Shown: positions 39,678-50,177, counted from the stretch's first letter. The stretch: DNA of 64,000 nt from Undibacterium pigrum (GCF_003201815.1 NZ_QJKB01000006.1:1-64000); one strand, 5' to 3'. Notes: generated from the sequence alone by a model not told the origin. Made by a program: numbers and translations.

Positions 39678-40727
39678 ATGGATTTTTCAATTGCCGCCAT
39701 CCTCGCCCAGGATGGTATTACCAGTGGTGCCATCTATGCCTTGCTGGCATTGGCGCTGGTGCTGGTGTTTTCCGTCACGCGGATCATCTTTATACCGCAA
39801 GGCGAGTTTGTCGCCTTTGGTGCCCTCAGCCTGGCTGCCATACAGTCTGGCAAATTCCCGCACTCTGCCAGCCTGCTCCTGGCTTTTGGCTTGTTGTGTC
39901 TGGGCAAGGAAGTGTATTTGCAGGTGCGCAGCAAACAGCCTGTGAATGCCAGGGCGCTGGCTTTGTCCGCTGGCAAGCTGCTGCTGTTTCCTGTGGCTGT
40001 CTGGTTGCTGGCGCGTAATGTCGCTGTCCAGGAATGGTCCTTGTTTGCACAAGTCTTATTGGCGCTGGCAATAGTCGTACCCATGGGGCCGATGATTTAT
40101 CGCCTGGCTTATCAACCCCTCGCAGAAGCCAGCACCCTGGTCTTGCTGATTGTTTCTGTTGGTGTGCACTTTGCCCTGACGGGCATGGGCCTGGTCATGT
40201 TCGGTGCCGAGGGTTCACGCACTACCGCGTTCAGCGATGCCCGTTTTGAACTGGGTGCAATGCAGATATCTGGCCAAAGCCTGGTGGTGATTGCCGTCTC
40301 TGCTCTGTTGATAGCTGCCCTGTATTTCTATTTTGAACGCAGCCTGTCTGGCAAGGCTTTGCGGGCTACTGCGGTCAATCGTCTGGGTGCGCAACTGGTG
40401 GGTATCGGTACTATACAGGCGGGTCGTCTGGCATTCACCCTGGCCGCAGCCATGGGTGCATTGTGTGGCGTATTGATCGCCCCGATGACGACCGTGTATT
40501 ACGACGGCGGCTTTTTGATAGGCCTGAAAGGCTTTGTCGGTGCCATCGTCGGTGGCCTGGTGTCTTATCCGGTAGCGGCAGCGGGTGCTCTGCTGGTGGG
40601 TTTGCTGGAATCGTATTCATCTTACTGGGCCAGTGCCTATAAGGAGGTTATCGTATTTACCCTGATTATCCCGGTCTTGCTGTGGCGCTCACTGTCCAGC
40701 AAACATAATGATGAGGATGAAGAATAA
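39678..40727 (+). CDS. livH: Branched-chain amino-acid-type ABC transporter permease LivH
   Basis: 349 residues, about nine membrane helices. LivH blocks: [40 protein letters not shown] at the N-terminus and [31 protein letters not shown] at the C-terminus, with the [24 protein letters not shown] coupling loop. About 50 residues longer than E. coli LivH through an insert (about 65-110). One-base overlap (TAATG) with the next gene. Confidence 0.95.
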   Translation: MDFSIAAILAQDGITSGAIYALLALALVLVFSVTRIIFIPQGEFVAFGALSLAAIQSGKFPHSASLLLAFGLLCLGKEVYLQVRSKQPVNARALALSAGKLLLFPVAVWLLARNVAVQEWSLFAQVLLALAIVVPMGPMIYRLAYQPLAEASTLVLLIVSVGVHFALTGMGLVMFGAEGSRTTAFSDARFELGAMQISGQSLVVIAVSALLIAALYFYFERSLSGKALRATAVNRLGAQLVGIGTIQAGRLAFTLAAAMGALCGVLIAPMTTVYYDGGFLIGLKGFVGAIVGGLVSYPVAAAGALLVGLLESYSSYWASAYKEVIVFTLIIPVLLWRSLSSKHNDEDEE

Positions 40728-42556
40728 TGAAGACACTCATCACCAACGGCATCAAACACGGTAAATGGGTATTGCTGGCGCTGGTCCTGCTGTTCCCGCT
40801 ATTACCAGTACCTGAATTCTGGATTACCCTGGCCAACTACATAGGCCTGTATGCGATCGTCGCGCTTGGCCTGGTATTGCTGACCGGGGTAGGTGGCATG
40901 ACCTCATTTGGCCAGGCAGCTTTCGTCGGTCTGGGTGCTTACTCAACTGCTTACCTGAGCACTGCCCTGGGCTATTCCCCCTGGGTTGGTTTGCTGGCAG
41001 GCCTGGTGCTGACCATGGCGGCGGCGCTGGCGATAGGTCTGATTACCATGCGCCTGTCTGGTCACTATCTGCCACTGGGTACGATCGCCTGGGGCCTGTC
41101 GCTGTTTTTCCTGTTCGGCAATCTGGAATTCCTTGGCAAATACGATGGCCTCAATGGCATACCAGCCATACAAATCGCCGGCTATAAACTCGATAGCGGA
41201 CGCAGCATGTTTGCGCTGATCTGGATCATACTGCTGCTATCCATCGTCGCTATCCAGAACCTGTTGCAATCGCGCCCTGGCCGCGCCATCCGTGCACTCA
41301 AGGGTGGCGGTGTCATGGCAGAAGCCATGGGTGTCAATACAGCGCGCATGAAGGTCATCATCTTTGTTATCGCTGCCATGCTGGCCAGTGTTTCAGGCTG
41401 GCTGTATGCGCATATGCAACGTGCAGTCAACCCTACACCTTTTGGTTTGAATCAAGGCATCGAATACCTGTTCATGGCTGTGGTGGGTGGGGCAGGCCAT
41501 GTCTGGGGTGCCTTGCTGGGTTCGGCCCTGCTTACTCTGCTGAAAGACAAACTGCAAAGCATCCTGCCTGCATTGCTGGGCGCGAATGGCAATTTTGAAG
41601 TCATCGTGTTTGGCGTATTGCTGGTCTTGCTGCTGCAACGTGCGCGTGACGGTGTCTGGCCTTATCTGGCCAGCTTTAGCAAGCGTCTGTTTGCCAAATG
41701 GCTACCAGAAGACAAAGGCATACAGGTCGCCACAGATGCGGCGGTATTGCCAGTGCGCGCCAAACCGGCAGTCGATACAGTCATCCTTGAAATCGACAAG
41801 GCCCGCAAGCAATTTGGTGGCCTGGTTGCTGTCAATGACATGCAGTTCACTGTCAGCGCAGGCCAGATCGTTGGCCTGATAGGACCGAATGGTGCAGGCA
41901 AATCGACGATGTTCAATCTGGTCACTGGTGTGCTGCCGCTAACCAGCGGTGCCGTGCGTTTTTATAAGGACGGCAAACTGCAGGATATCGCCAACCTGCC
42001 ATCGCGTGAAATCGTCAAGCTCGGCATAGGCCGCAGCTTCCAGCATGTACGTTTGCTGGCGAGCATGACAGTATTGGAAAACGTCGCCATAGGCGGCCAT
42101 CTGCGTACCAAGGGTGGTGATGTCATGGAAGTCATCGCCAGTATTTTGCGCCGCGACGGTAAGGTAGAAAATTCCTTGCTGGCAGAAGCGAAAAGGCAGT
42201 TGGAGCGGGTAGGCCTGGCGCATCTGATCAATGAAGAAGCAGGCAGCCTTGCACTGGGCCAGCAACGCATTTTGGAAATCGCCAGGGCGCTGTGTTGCGA
42301 TCCTAGTTTGCTGTTACTTGATGAGCCAGCCGCTGGTTTGCGCTATAAAGAAAAACAGGAACTGGCCGAACTCTTGCGCAAACTGCGTGCCGAAGGCATG
42401 AGCATCCTGCTGGTCGAGCATGACATGGACTTCGTCATGAACCTGACAGATCAACTGGTGGTCATGGAGTTTGGCACCAAGATTGCCGAAGGCTTGCCAC
42501 AAGAAGTACAACAAAATCCGGCAGTGCTGGAAGCTTATCTGGGTGGGATAGACTGA
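40727..42556 (+). CDS. livMG: Fused LivM permease / LivG ATPase of the LIV transporter
   Basis: 609 residues. Residues 1-315 or so are the LivM-type permease ([74 protein letters not shown]). After a 30-residue linker, residues about 345-609 are the LivG ATPase (Walker [10 protein letters not shown] near 387, signature-like [15 protein letters not shown], Walker [12 protein letters not shown], switch VEHDMDFVM). The fusion keeps permease and ATPase one to one. One-base overlaps with livH and livF. Confidence 0.95.
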   Translation: MKTLITNGIKHGKWVLLALVLLFPLLPVPEFWITLANYIGLYAIVALGLVLLTGVGGMTSFGQAAFVGLGAYSTAYLSTALGYSPWVGLLAGLVLTMAAALAIGLITMRLSGHYLPLGTIAWGLSLFFLFGNLEFLGKYDGLNGIPAIQIAGYKLDSGRSMFALIWIILLLSIVAIQNLLQSRPGRAIRALKGGGVMAEAMGVNTARMKVIIFVIAAMLASVSGWLYAHMQRAVNPTPFGLNQGIEYLFMAVVGGAGHVWGALLGSALLTLLKDKLQSILPALLGANGNFEVIVFGVLLVLLLQRARDGVWPYLASFSKRLFAKWLPEDKGIQVATDAAVLPVRAKPAVDTVILEIDKARKQFGGLVAVNDMQFTVSAGQIVGLIGPNGAGKSTMFNLVTGVLPLTSGAVRFYKDGKLQDIANLPSREIVKLGIGRSFQHVRLLASMTVLENVAIGGHLRTKGGDVMEVIASILRRDGKVENSLLAEAKRQLERVGLAHLINEEAGSLALGQQRILEIARALCCDPSLLLLDEPAAGLRYKEKQELAELLRKLRAEGMSILLVEHDMDFVMNLTDQLVVMEFGTKIAEGLPQEVQQNPAVLEAYLGGID

Positions 42557-43356
42557 TGACGGTAGATATTCAAAAAAATACTCCAGCGGTTTTGGCAAAC
42601 ACATCCCTGTCCGAACCGGCTTTGCTGTACACCAAAGACCTGCAAGTATTTTACGGCAAGGTAGAGGCTTTGCAGCCAGCCAATATACGTGTAGGTGCCG
42701 GGCAAATCGTAACCGTCATTGGTCCAAATGGAGCTGGCAAATCCACCATGCTCAATGCCATCGCTGGCGCATTGCCGGCGACAGGCAGCATGCGCGGCCA
42801 GATATTATTAGCTGATAAAAACCTCGCCAGTGTCAGCATAGAAAACCGCGTCGCCCAGGGCATGTCACTAGTGCCAGAAAAACGCGAATTGTTTGCCAGC
42901 ATGAAGGTGGAAGACAATCTCTTGCTGGGCAGTTATCGCCGCTACCAGGCCGGTGAAAAAAACTATGCTGACCAGCTCGACGTGGTGTTTGATCTGTTCC
43001 CGCGCCTCAAGGAAAGACGTACCCAGGAAGCAGGGACCTTGTCCGGTGGTGAACGCCAGATGCTGGCAGTAGGCCGCGCCCTCATGGCCAAGCCACAATT
43101 GCTGATGCTGGATGAACCCAGCCTGGGTCTCGCGCCGCTGATCGTCAAGGAAATTTTCCATATCATTCAGCGCCTCAAGCAAACCGGCGTCGCGATTTTA
43201 CTGGTAGAACAAAACGCCCGCGCTGCCTTGCAGGTGGCTGACTATGCCTATGTGCTGGAAACAGGGCAGATTGCGCTCGAAGGTGATGCCGCAGAACTGG
43301 CGAATGACCAGCGCGTGATAGATACTTACTTGGGCCTGGCAAAAAAGAATCACTGA
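42556..43356 (+). CDS. livF: LIV transporter second ATPase LivF
   Basis: 266 residues with a 20-residue N-terminal extension. Walker [10 protein letters not shown], LivF-specific loop [27 protein letters not shown], signature [16 protein letters not shown], Walker [14 protein letters not shown] and the switch VEQNARAAL. Partner ATPase of LivG; last gene of the transporter operon. Confidence 0.96.
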   Translation: MTVDIQKNTPAVLANTSLSEPALLYTKDLQVFYGKVEALQPANIRVGAGQIVTVIGPNGAGKSTMLNAIAGALPATGSMRGQILLADKNLASVSIENRVAQGMSLVPEKRELFASMKVEDNLLLGSYRRYQAGEKNYADQLDVVFDLFPRLKERRTQEAGTLSGGERQMLAVGRALMAKPQLLMLDEPSLGLAPLIVKEIFHIIQRLKQTGVAILLVEQNARAALQVADYAYVLETGQIALEGDAAELANDQRVIDTYLGLAKKNH

Positions 43357-43380
43357 TCTGGCTGTGTTAAACTTTTTAGT

Positions 43381-43746
43381 ATGAGAGTATTAATCACAGG
43401 TGCCACCAAGTGGGACAGCGAGGCAGCGATACGCCGCGAACTTTCCAGGCTGCCAGCGCATACCACCATCGTTACCGGCGATACACCGGGCATAGACGCC
43501 CATGCCAAGGTAGTCGCACTGGAATTTGGATTTGCTGTTGAGGCCATGAAAAAGACCAATGCTGATTACCGCGCTTTTCCTGGTGAGGGATGGAAGGGCT
43601 TGAATGTCCGGATGCTGGCGACAGGCATAGATATGGTGCTGGCATTTCATGCTGACTATGGCAAGTCCGGTTGCGCCCGCGGCACGCAGCATGCTGTAAC
43701 ACTTGCTGAGCAAGCACAGATACCGGTCAGGATTTTCACGCAATAG
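43381..43746 (+). CDS. DUF2493 / YspA-like SLOG-fold protein
   Basis: 121 residues. Rossmann-like start MRVLITGATKWDSEAAIRREL followed by TTIVTGDTPGIDAHAKVVALEFG, the G-(D/A)-x-x-G-x-D nucleotide-binding block of the SLOG superfamily (YspA group). The C-terminal half keeps NVRMLATGIDMVLAFHADYGKSGCARGTQHAVTLAEQAQIPV. Likely binds a nucleotide or ADP-ribose derivative; no partner effector is adjacent. 24 bases after livF. Confidence 0.85.
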   Translation: MRVLITGATKWDSEAAIRRELSRLPAHTTIVTGDTPGIDAHAKVVALEFGFAVEAMKKTNADYRAFPGEGWKGLNVRMLATGIDMVLAFHADYGKSGCARGTQHAVTLAEQAQIPVRIFTQ

Positions 43747-43815
43747 AAGACGCAGAATAGCAGACGCAGCAATAGATGTAGTAATAACTGTAGTAACAGC
43801 GGCGAAGGAAAAACC

Positions 43816-44211
43816 ATGATTTCCCATGTATCCATAGGTATACACGATTTCGACAAATCTTATGCGTTTTATTCTGCACTGATGAATGAACTGGGCCTGG
43901 TCCTGAAATTCAAGGACGCCGCTGAACCCTGGGCAGGCTGGATGGCCGCTGACCAGCCGCGCCCGCTGTTCGTCATTGGCAAGCCTTTCAATGGCGAACC
44001 AGCACAACATGGCAATGGCCAGATGGTGGCTTTGCTGGCGGCATCACGCGCAACAGTAAGACGTGCCTATGAAGCGGCGCTGGCAAACGGTGGCACCTGC
44101 GAAGGCCCGCCTGGCCTGCGTCTGAACTATCACCCCAATTATTATGGCGCGTATTTCCGCGACCCTGATGGCAACAAGCTGTGTGTGTGTTGCCATCATG
44201 TGGAAGAGTGA
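43816..44211 (+). CDS. VOC-family (glyoxalase/dioxygenase-fold) protein
   Basis: 131 residues. One VOC module: SHVSIGIHDFDKSYAFYSALMNELGL at the start with His4 as a candidate metal ligand, and YYGAYFRDPDGNKLCVCCH at the end. Function within the superfamily (lyase, dioxygenase, resistance) cannot be assigned. A short purine-rich direct repeat precedes it and GAAGGAA serves as ribosome site. Confidence 0.88.
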   Translation: MISHVSIGIHDFDKSYAFYSALMNELGLVLKFKDAAEPWAGWMAADQPRPLFVIGKPFNGEPAQHGNGQMVALLAASRATVRRAYEAALANGGTCEGPPGLRLNYHPNYYGAYFRDPDGNKLCVCCHHVEE

Positions 44212-44234
44212 ATGATGTAAATGATATTCAGGAT

Positions 44235-45044
44235 TCAGGCTTGTTCCGCCATCCAGGCTTTCAGACCATTCACCCATTTCGCCGCAGGTAATTTATAGGC
44301 CAGTCGTATCGCCGTTGCACGTTCATACAAGTCTTCAAAATCTACGGCGGGGGCTTGTTTGAAAGCGATCGCGACGGTATTGGCATCGTGTACCAGTGGC
44401 AGCCAGACAACGGCGTCAAATGCTTCTTGCAGGGCGGCCAGATTGGCATTGCAGTTGGCGCGGTAATTCTGTGGGTTGCCAAACAGGTTGACAGTCAGCA
44501 TGCCATCCTCATTGAGGGTGTCGGCGCAGGCCTGATAAAAGGCTGTGCTGCTCAGTGCCGGGGCTTCGGCAGCGGCGTCATATAAATCAATCTGCAAGAC
44601 ATCTGCCTTGCCGTGGTTGGCGCTGTCGTTGACGTAATCCAGCGCATTCATGCACAGCACTTGCAGGCGTTTGTCATTCACTGGCAGTTTGAAATGCTGG
44701 TGGCAGGTGGCGATGACCCTGGGGTTGAGTTCGACTGCTGTCACCCTGGCATCTGCAAAATTGCGGTAGCAAAACTTGGTCAGCGATGCGGCACCCAGGC
44801 CGAGCTGGACTATGTGTTGCGGTGCTGTTTTAAACAGCATCCACATCATCATTTGCTGTACGTATTCCAGTTCTATCTGGTCGGGCATGCCCATGCGCAT
44901 GGCACCCTGTATGGCGTCCGAGGACAAATGCAGGGTGCGCACACCAAGATGCTCGGCAATGGTTACTTCAGGCAGTTCTGTGCTGGCTGCCTGTGTCGTC
45001 TTGTATAAATTCAGCCCCATTTTTTGCATGAGCTTCTCAAGCAT
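44235..45044 (-). CDS. Spermidine synthase-like methyltransferase-fold protein
   Basis: 269 residues from ATG 45044, which overlaps the GST stop by one base (TAATG); an extension to 45149 inside the GST gene is rejected. Rossmann core QLGLGAASLTKFCYRNFADARVTAVELNPRVIATC and DVLQIDLYDAAAEAPALSSTAFYQACADTLNEDGMLTVNL resemble polyamine aminopropyltransferases, with Asp in D-L-Y-D near the catalytic place. The glycine loop is G-L-G-A-A instead of G-G-G-D-G, as in the many uncharacterised homologues. Confidence 0.82.
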   Translation of the reverse strand: MLEKLMQKMGLNLYKTTQAASTELPEVTIAEHLGVRTLHLSSDAIQGAMRMGMPDQIELEYVQQMMMWMLFKTAPQHIVQLGLGAASLTKFCYRNFADARVTAVELNPRVIATCHQHFKLPVNDKRLQVLCMNALDYVNDSANHGKADVLQIDLYDAAAEAPALSSTAFYQACADTLNEDGMLTVNLFGNPQNYRANCNANLAALQEAFDAVVWLPLVHDANTVAIAFKQAPAVDFEDLYERATAIRLAYKLPAAKWVNGLKAWMAEQA

Positions 45045-45688
45045 TAATTCCTGGCTTTCGGCCATACATCCAGGGCTTCGATTTCCATCATTTTTTGCCA
45101 GCTGGGGCGGGCAGTGATCAGTTGTGCCAGCTTGCTCAGGGCAGGCCATTCAGTCGCCGGGCGCGGCATATTGCGTGACCAGCGCATCAGCATGGTCAGT
45201 TGCAAGTCGACCGCAGAAAATGTCTCACCCAGCAGGTAGGGGCCGTTCTTGCTCAGATGCAGGTCCAGTTGATCCCAGATGGCAGCGATACGTTGCTGCA
45301 GGGCTGCACGGGTTGCTTCGCTATGTTCTTCAAAGCCCAGTTCAGATGGATAAAACCAGGCGCGGAAGGCGGATTGCAGGCTGCCGCTGATGAAGATGAT
45401 CCATTGCCGCCATTGATCGCGTTCCACTGTGCCTGCGGCTGGTATCATCCCTGCTTCAGGATGGCGTTCGGACAAGAGCATCAGCAAGGCCGCTGATTCC
45501 AGATAAGGGCGGCCATCTATAACCAGGGTGGGTACGACACCATTCGGATTCAGGCGCAGGTACTCAGGATCTTTTTGCTGCTTCTTTTCTACATCAACCA
45601 GTTTCAATTCATGCGCGGCACCAATTTCCAATAAAGCCAGGTGTATGACCATGCTGGCTGTGCCGGGGCAGTAATACAGGGTGTACAT
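45044..45688 (-). CDS. Glutathione S-transferase family protein
   Basis: 214 residues. Thioredoxin-like N-domain (MYTLYYCPGTASMVIHLALLEIG, NPNGVVPTLVIDGRPYLESAALLMLLSERHP with the cis-Pro and the E-S glutathione contacts) and an all-helical C-domain with the N-capping block GETFSAVDLQLTML. Beta-class-like. Translationally coupled to the spermidine-synthase-like gene. Confidence 0.93.
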   Translation of the reverse strand: MYTLYYCPGTASMVIHLALLEIGAAHELKLVDVEKKQQKDPEYLRLNPNGVVPTLVIDGRPYLESAALLMLLSERHPEAGMIPAAGTVERDQWRQWIIFISGSLQSAFRAWFYPSELGFEEHSEATRAALQQRIAAIWDQLDLHLSKNGPYLLGETFSAVDLQLTMLMRWSRNMPRPATEWPALSKLAQLITARPSWQKMMEIEALDVWPKARN

Positions 45689-45748
45689 GTTTTGTCCTTG
45701 ATGAGTTTTATCGCAATAGTGTTTAGTCTTAGTGCTTGGTTCTGATGC

Positions 45749-46507
45749 TTAATTCTGGTGCTGCTGTCCGCAAACCAGGCATTGCTGGTTTTTGCTGATG
45801 CCTATGCTGGTCCAGTCCATGCGCAAGGCATCCAGCAAGAGCAGGCGGCCGCTCAGTGCCTGGCCTATGCCCATGATGACTTTCAGGGCTTCGGCGGCCT
45901 GCATGCTGCCTATGATGCCCACCAGAGGGGAAAACACGCCCATGCTGGAGCACAGCACTTCTTCAAAGGGCTGGTCAGGCGGGAACAGGCAGGCATAGCA
46001 GGGCGACGCAGCATCGCGGCTGTCAAACACACTGATCTGGCCATCAAAGCTGATTGCCGCGCCAGATACCAGCGGTATGCCAAATTTGACGCAGGCGGCA
46101 TTGACGGCATGGCGGGTGGCAAAATTGTCGCAGCAATCGAGAACGATACTGGCCTGGCTGACCAGTTCTTCCAGGCGCGCATCGGCCGCTCTCTCTTGCA
46201 GTGCAATGATGGCTATTTCGGGGTTGATGGCTTCCAGCGTGTGCTTGCCCGAGCTGACCTTGGCCATGCCCACGGCGGCCGTGGTATGCATGATCTGTCT
46301 TTGCAGATTGGTCAGGTCTACGCTGTCATTGTCGACCAGGGTAATATGACCGACGCCGGCACTGGCCAGATACAGCGCCGCCGGTGAACCCAGGCCACCG
46401 GCACCGATGATGAGGGCGCGCGCCTCGGTGATTTTTTGCTGACCTTCTATCCCTATCTGGTCGAGCAGGATATGACGGGAATAGCGTAAGAGTTGCTGAT
46501 CGTTCAT
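45749..46507 (-). CDS. moeB: ThiF/MoeB-family adenylyltransferase
   Basis: 252 residues. LLRYSRHILLDQIGIEGQQKI at the start, ATP loop IIGAGGLGSPAALYLASAGVG, DNDSVDLTNLQRQIMH (Arg finger and Asp), and two zinc CxxC pairs (CYACLFP and CLVCG). It adenylates the C-terminal Gly-Gly of MoaD or ThiS. MoeB is the common name for this form; ThiF is possible. Confidence 0.92.
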   Translation of the reverse strand: MNDQQLLRYSRHILLDQIGIEGQQKITEARALIIGAGGLGSPAALYLASAGVGHITLVDNDSVDLTNLQRQIMHTTAAVGMAKVSSGKHTLEAINPEIAIIALQERAADARLEELVSQASIVLDCCDNFATRHAVNAACVKFGIPLVSGAAISFDGQISVFDSRDAASPCYACLFPPDQPFEEVLCSSMGVFSPLVGIIGSMQAAEALKVIMGIGQALSGRLLLLDALRMDWTSIGISKNQQCLVCGQQHQN

Positions 46508-46513
46508 CGTCGT

Positions 46514-46546
46514 AAAAAAGGCCGCTATTGATGTGAGCGGCCTTTT
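46514..46546 (-). terminator. Rho-independent terminator after ctpA
   Basis: Eleven-base arms AAAAGGCCGCT / AGCGGCCTTTT with a nine-base loop; on the minus strand the stem is followed by six T. It separates ctpA from moeB. Confidence 0.9.
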
Positions 46547-46572
46547 CTTTTTATCAAAGTTGATTCAGGGTT

Positions 46573-48057
46573 TTACTTCTTTTTGCTGTCGGTTTTGTGT
46601 TCAGTCTTGTCAGCTTTACCGGCTTTGTCAGCATCCTTGCCGTCTTTGGTTTCTTTATCGACGACCTTGGCTTCAGTAATTTTTACTGGCAAGCCTTTCA
46701 GGTGATTCAGGGCCTGGGCCAGCTGGAAGTCTTCTGCACCACCGTATTCCAGTGGCTTGCTCTTTTTCGCCAGGGCGATCAAACGCTGCTCTTCTTCGAC
46801 TTCATCGACTTTAGGGCGGGCAACTTCTTTTTCCTTGTCGTTGCTCAGATGCTTTTGCAAATCAGCTTCGCGCGCGCGCAAGCCATTGAAGCCATCGCCA
46901 TCGGCGGTTTCTTCTACATTCAGGTCAGGGACGATGCCCTTGGCCTGTATAGAGCGACCATTTGGCGTGTAATAACGGGCCGTAGTCAGCTTGACTGCGG
47001 TATCAGCAGAAATCTGGCGTATGGTTTGTACCGAACCCTTGCCAAAGCTTTGTGTGCCCAGGATGGTGGCACGTTTGTAATCCTGCAGGGCACCTGCGAC
47101 GATTTCAGAAGCAGAAGCCGAACCAGTGTTGATGAGAACCACCATGGGCACGTTCTTGATCGCTTCTGGCAATTTCGCCAGTGGGTCACTCAAAGTGCGG
47201 CCAGAATAGTATTCACGGCGGGCATAGAAAGTGGCTTTGGAATCAGGCAACTGGCCATTGGTGGACACTACCGGTACGTCTTTCGGCAAGAAAGCGGCAG
47301 AAACACCGATAGCACCTGGCAAGACACCACCTGGGTCATTGCGTAAGTCCAGCACAAGGCCTTTGATGGCAGGGTCCTGGGCATACAGGGTCTGGATTTT
47401 CTTGGCCATGTCTTCGACCGTTGGTTCCTGGAACTGGGCGATTCTTACCCAGGCATAACCAGGTTCAACGATCTTGGCCTTGACGCTTTGCTGTTTGATC
47501 AGTTCGCGGGTAATCGTGACGACGATGGGCTTGTCTTCACTTTTACGGGCGATGGTCAGGGTGATCTTGGTATTTGGTTCGCCGCGCATGCGCTTGACGG
47601 CTTCATCCAGCGTCAAGCCTTTGACTGGCTGGGAGTCAAGACGGGTGATCAGATCACCAGGCTTCAAGCCAGCACGATAGGCAGGAGAATCTTCGATAGG
47701 GGAGATGATCTTGACATAGCCATCTTCCATACCGACTTCGATACCCAGGCCAACAAACTTGCCTTGTGTGCCTTCTTTTAATTCTTTAAATGATTTCTTG
47801 TCCAGATACGCAGAATGCGGGTCCAGTGAAGCCACCATGCCGGAAATCGCTTCCGTCAGCAGCTTATTGTCTTCCACCGGCTCGACATAATCCGACTTGA
47901 TAAGGCCGAAGACATCGGCGAGCTGTCGCAATTCCTCTACCGGCAGAGAACTACCCGTCGTGGCTTTTTGCGCTACCGCGGAAAACTGCATGGAAACTGC
48001 CACGCCGGCAACCATACCGAGGCCGATTAAGCCAAAATTCTTGAATTTGCTGCCCAT
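46573..48057 (-). CDS. ctpA: Carboxy-terminal processing protease, S41 family
   Basis: 494 residues from ATG 48057 (AGGTGA upstream). An N-terminal signal/anchor helix, a PDZ domain (about 95-180; GLGIEVGMEDGYVKIISPIEDSPAYRAGLKPGDLI) and the tail-specific protease domain with catalytic Ser315 (GSASASE) and Lys340 (FGKGS), the same 25-residue spacing as Ser452/Lys477 of E. coli Prc. A Lys/Asp-rich tail ends the protein. Periplasmic; CtpA-type proteases trim murein hydrolases, and the next gene upstream encodes the hydrolase activator EnvC. Confidence 0.95.
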   Translation of the reverse strand: MGSKFKNFGLIGLGMVAGVAVSMQFSAVAQKATTGSSLPVEELRQLADVFGLIKSDYVEPVEDNKLLTEAISGMVASLDPHSAYLDKKSFKELKEGTQGKFVGLGIEVGMEDGYVKIISPIEDSPAYRAGLKPGDLITRLDSQPVKGLTLDEAVKRMRGEPNTKITLTIARKSEDKPIVVTITRELIKQQSVKAKIVEPGYAWVRIAQFQEPTVEDMAKKIQTLYAQDPAIKGLVLDLRNDPGGVLPGAIGVSAAFLPKDVPVVSTNGQLPDSKATFYARREYYSGRTLSDPLAKLPEAIKNVPMVVLINTGSASASEIVAGALQDYKRATILGTQSFGKGSVQTIRQISADTAVKLTTARYYTPNGRSIQAKGIVPDLNVEETADGDGFNGLRAREADLQKHLSNDKEKEVARPKVDEVEEEQRLIALAKKSKPLEYGGAEDFQLAQALNHLKGLPVKITEAKVVDKETKDGKDADKAGKADKTEHKTDSKKK

Positions 48058-48073
48058 GTGATTCACCTAAAAC

Positions 48074-49420
48074 CTATTTAACGATCCAGTTGAGGGGATC
48101 AAATACACGCCCCTGATGACGTACTTCAAAGTATAAACCTGATTCTTCATTACCGCCGCTGTTTCCGGCACTGGCAATGACATCACCGGTTTTTACCACA
48201 TCGCCGACATGCTTCAATACTGCCTGATTATTGCCATACAGGCTCCAGTAACTGCCGCCATGGTCAACAATCACCATATTTCCATAACCCTTCCACCAGT
48301 CGGCAAAAATAATTTTGCCGGGGGCGATGGTCTTGATTTCTGCACCTTCATTGGCCTTGATGAACATGCCTTTCCAGCTAGGTCCATCAGTACGTTTGCT
48401 ACCAAATCTGGCGAGGATTTCTCCTTTTACCGGCAAGCGCAATTGCCCTTTAAGCTTGTCAAACTCACCTGCAGGCGGGGTCGTGGCCCTAGCCTGTTTT
48501 GGTGGTTCGTCATCATCAATCGCATTGGGATTGGTGATTTTCGCTGGCTTTTTGCCCTGCGCTGCCTGTTTGGCTCTTTCTTTTTGTGCTGCTGCAATTC
48601 TTTCCTGGCGTTGTTTTTCTTCCAGTGCCGCCCTGGCTGCATCTGCCTTGGCCTGCTCTTCAATTAGTTTATTTAATTGTGAGACCAGATTTGCGAGTCT
48701 TTGTTCATCTTTTTCAAGACTATCAGCCTGTTTTTTTTGTACATATAATTTTTCTGCCAACTGACTTACTAATGTGGCATGACGTTTTTTCTCTTTTTCC
48801 AGTGCCAGCTTATGACTTTTTTCTTCATCGGCTATTTCATCGAGTTCAGCCTTGGCTTCTTTGGCGTCTTCTGCATTTTTTTCCACTGCCTGCAAGCTGA
48901 CACGCAAGCCATCTATCAGTTTGGCCTGGGTTTGCGAAACATAGCCCATGTACTGCAACTCACGGTTGATACGGTTGGGGTTATCACCGGACAAGAGCAA
49001 TTTGATACGGTCGCTGTCACCGCGCATATACTGGCGGCGTAAAAAATTCGATAACTGGGTTTTTTGCTTTTCCACCTTGTCTGCAAGGGCTTGCTGCTGC
49101 TCTGTCAGTTGCTTTACTTTCGCTTCAGTCTGCGCCTGTTCGGCCTGTAAGTCACGCAAAGAACGGTTGGCTTCAGAAATGGATTTTTCAGATTCAGCCA
49201 GGGCATCGCTGGCATTGTCCTTGGCCGTTTCGGTTTTATTGATATCGGTCTTGAGTGCTTTCAGGCGGTTTTGCAACTCAGCCCGGTCAGCTTCTGCCTT
49301 GGTTTTTTGCTGGGCGCGGGCATTGCTGGCGGCCATGGCAGGCGTTGCTGTACCTGCCAGTGACAGGCTCAGCAAGGCCGCGATGAAAAACCCTGAAGAC
49401 TTGGTTTTATTAAATGGCAT
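48074..49420 (-). CDS. envC: Murein hydrolase activator EnvC (degenerate LytM)
   Basis: 448 residues. Sec signal peptide (to about residue 31), a long coiled coil (about 33-280, very rich in Lys, Glu, Ala and Gln) and a C-terminal LytM/M23 domain. The zinc ligands of active M23 enzymes are lost: the H-x-G-x-D block reads WKGMFI, exactly the EnvC pattern, and YFEVRHQG replaces the H-x-H strand. It activates septal amidases under FtsEX control. Follows gpmA and precedes ctpA by seven bases. Confidence 0.94.
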   Translation of the reverse strand: MPFNKTKSSGFFIAALLSLSLAGTATPAMAASNARAQQKTKAEADRAELQNRLKALKTDINKTETAKDNASDALAESEKSISEANRSLRDLQAEQAQTEAKVKQLTEQQQALADKVEKQKTQLSNFLRRQYMRGDSDRIKLLLSGDNPNRINRELQYMGYVSQTQAKLIDGLRVSLQAVEKNAEDAKEAKAELDEIADEEKSHKLALEKEKKRHATLVSQLAEKLYVQKKQADSLEKDEQRLANLVSQLNKLIEEQAKADAARAALEEKQRQERIAAAQKERAKQAAQGKKPAKITNPNAIDDDEPPKQARATTPPAGEFDKLKGQLRLPVKGEILARFGSKRTDGPSWKGMFIKANEGAEIKTIAPGKIIFADWWKGYGNMVIVDHGGSYWSLYGNNQAVLKHVGDVVKTGDVIASAGNSGGNEESGLYFEVRHQGRVFDPLNWIVK

Positions 49421-49430
49421 TCAATATTTA

Positions 49431-50177
49431 TTATTTGGACTTACCCTGGCTGGCAACAGCTTGCAGGGCTGCGGCAATCGCCTCCTGGTCACCCAGATAA
49501 TAGTGTTTGATAGGCTTCAGGTCAGCATCAAGTTCATACACCAGTGGCTGGCCATTCGGGATATTCAGGTTGACGATGTCGTCATCGCTGATACCGTCGA
49601 GCATTTTGATCAGGGCGCGCAGGCTGTTGCCATGAGCAGAAATCAGGATGCGTTTGCCAGAGCGTATTGCCGGGGCAATGCTGTCATCCCAGGCTGGGAT
49701 GACGCGGGCTACAGTGTCTTTCAGGCATTCAGTCAGCGGGATCTGGCTGCGTTCCAGACCTGCGTAGCGCGGGTCATTGAAGGATGTGCGCTCATCATCT
49801 TCGGCCAGTGGCAAAGGTGGCGTGTCATAACTGCGACGCCATACCAGCACTTGCTCGTCACCATATTTTGCTGCTGTCTCAGCCTTGTTCAAGCCCTGCA
49901 GCGCGCCGTAATGTCGTTCATTCAGACGCCAGTCATGGATCACTGGCAACCACATCAAATCCATTTCATCGAGCGTGCCCCACAATGTACGAACTGCACG
50001 TTTCAGTACCGAGGTATAGGCCAGGTCAAAAGTCAGACCGGCTTCTTTGAGCAGCTTGCCTGCCTGGGTAGCTTCAGCCACACCTTTTGCAGTCAGGTCA
50101 ACATCTGTCCAGCCGGTAAAGCGGTTGTCCAGGTTCCAGGTAGATTCGCCGTGGCGCATTAAAACGATTTTGTACAT
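49431..50177 (-). CDS. gpmA: 2,3-bisphosphoglycerate-dependent phosphoglycerate mutase
   Basis: 248 residues, standard length. Phosphohistidine motif [38 protein letters not shown], and the second histidine in [13 protein letters not shown]. Glycolysis and gluconeogenesis, cytoplasm. Divergent from the rhodanese gene. Confidence 0.98.
   Translation of the reverse strand: MYKIVLMRHGESTWNLDNRFTGWTDVDLTAKGVAEATQAGKLLKEAGLTFDLAYTSVLKRAVRTLWGTLDEMDLMWLPVIHDWRLNERHYGALQGLNKAETAAKYGDEQVLVWRRSYDTPPLPLAEDDERTSFNDPRYAGLERSQIPLTECLKDTVARVIPAWDDSIAPAIRSGKRILISAHGNSLRALIKMLDGISDDDIVNLNIPNGQPLVYELDADLKPIKHYYLGDQEAIAAALQAVASQGKSK

Noticed and set aside
46507-46573. Riboswitch or leader between ctpA and moeB
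   Set aside because: The 66 bases are fully explained by the ctpA terminator and the moeB start.
48948-50162. 404-residue plus-strand ORF opposite envC and gpmA
   Set aside because: It spans two conserved minus-strand genes and has no domain.
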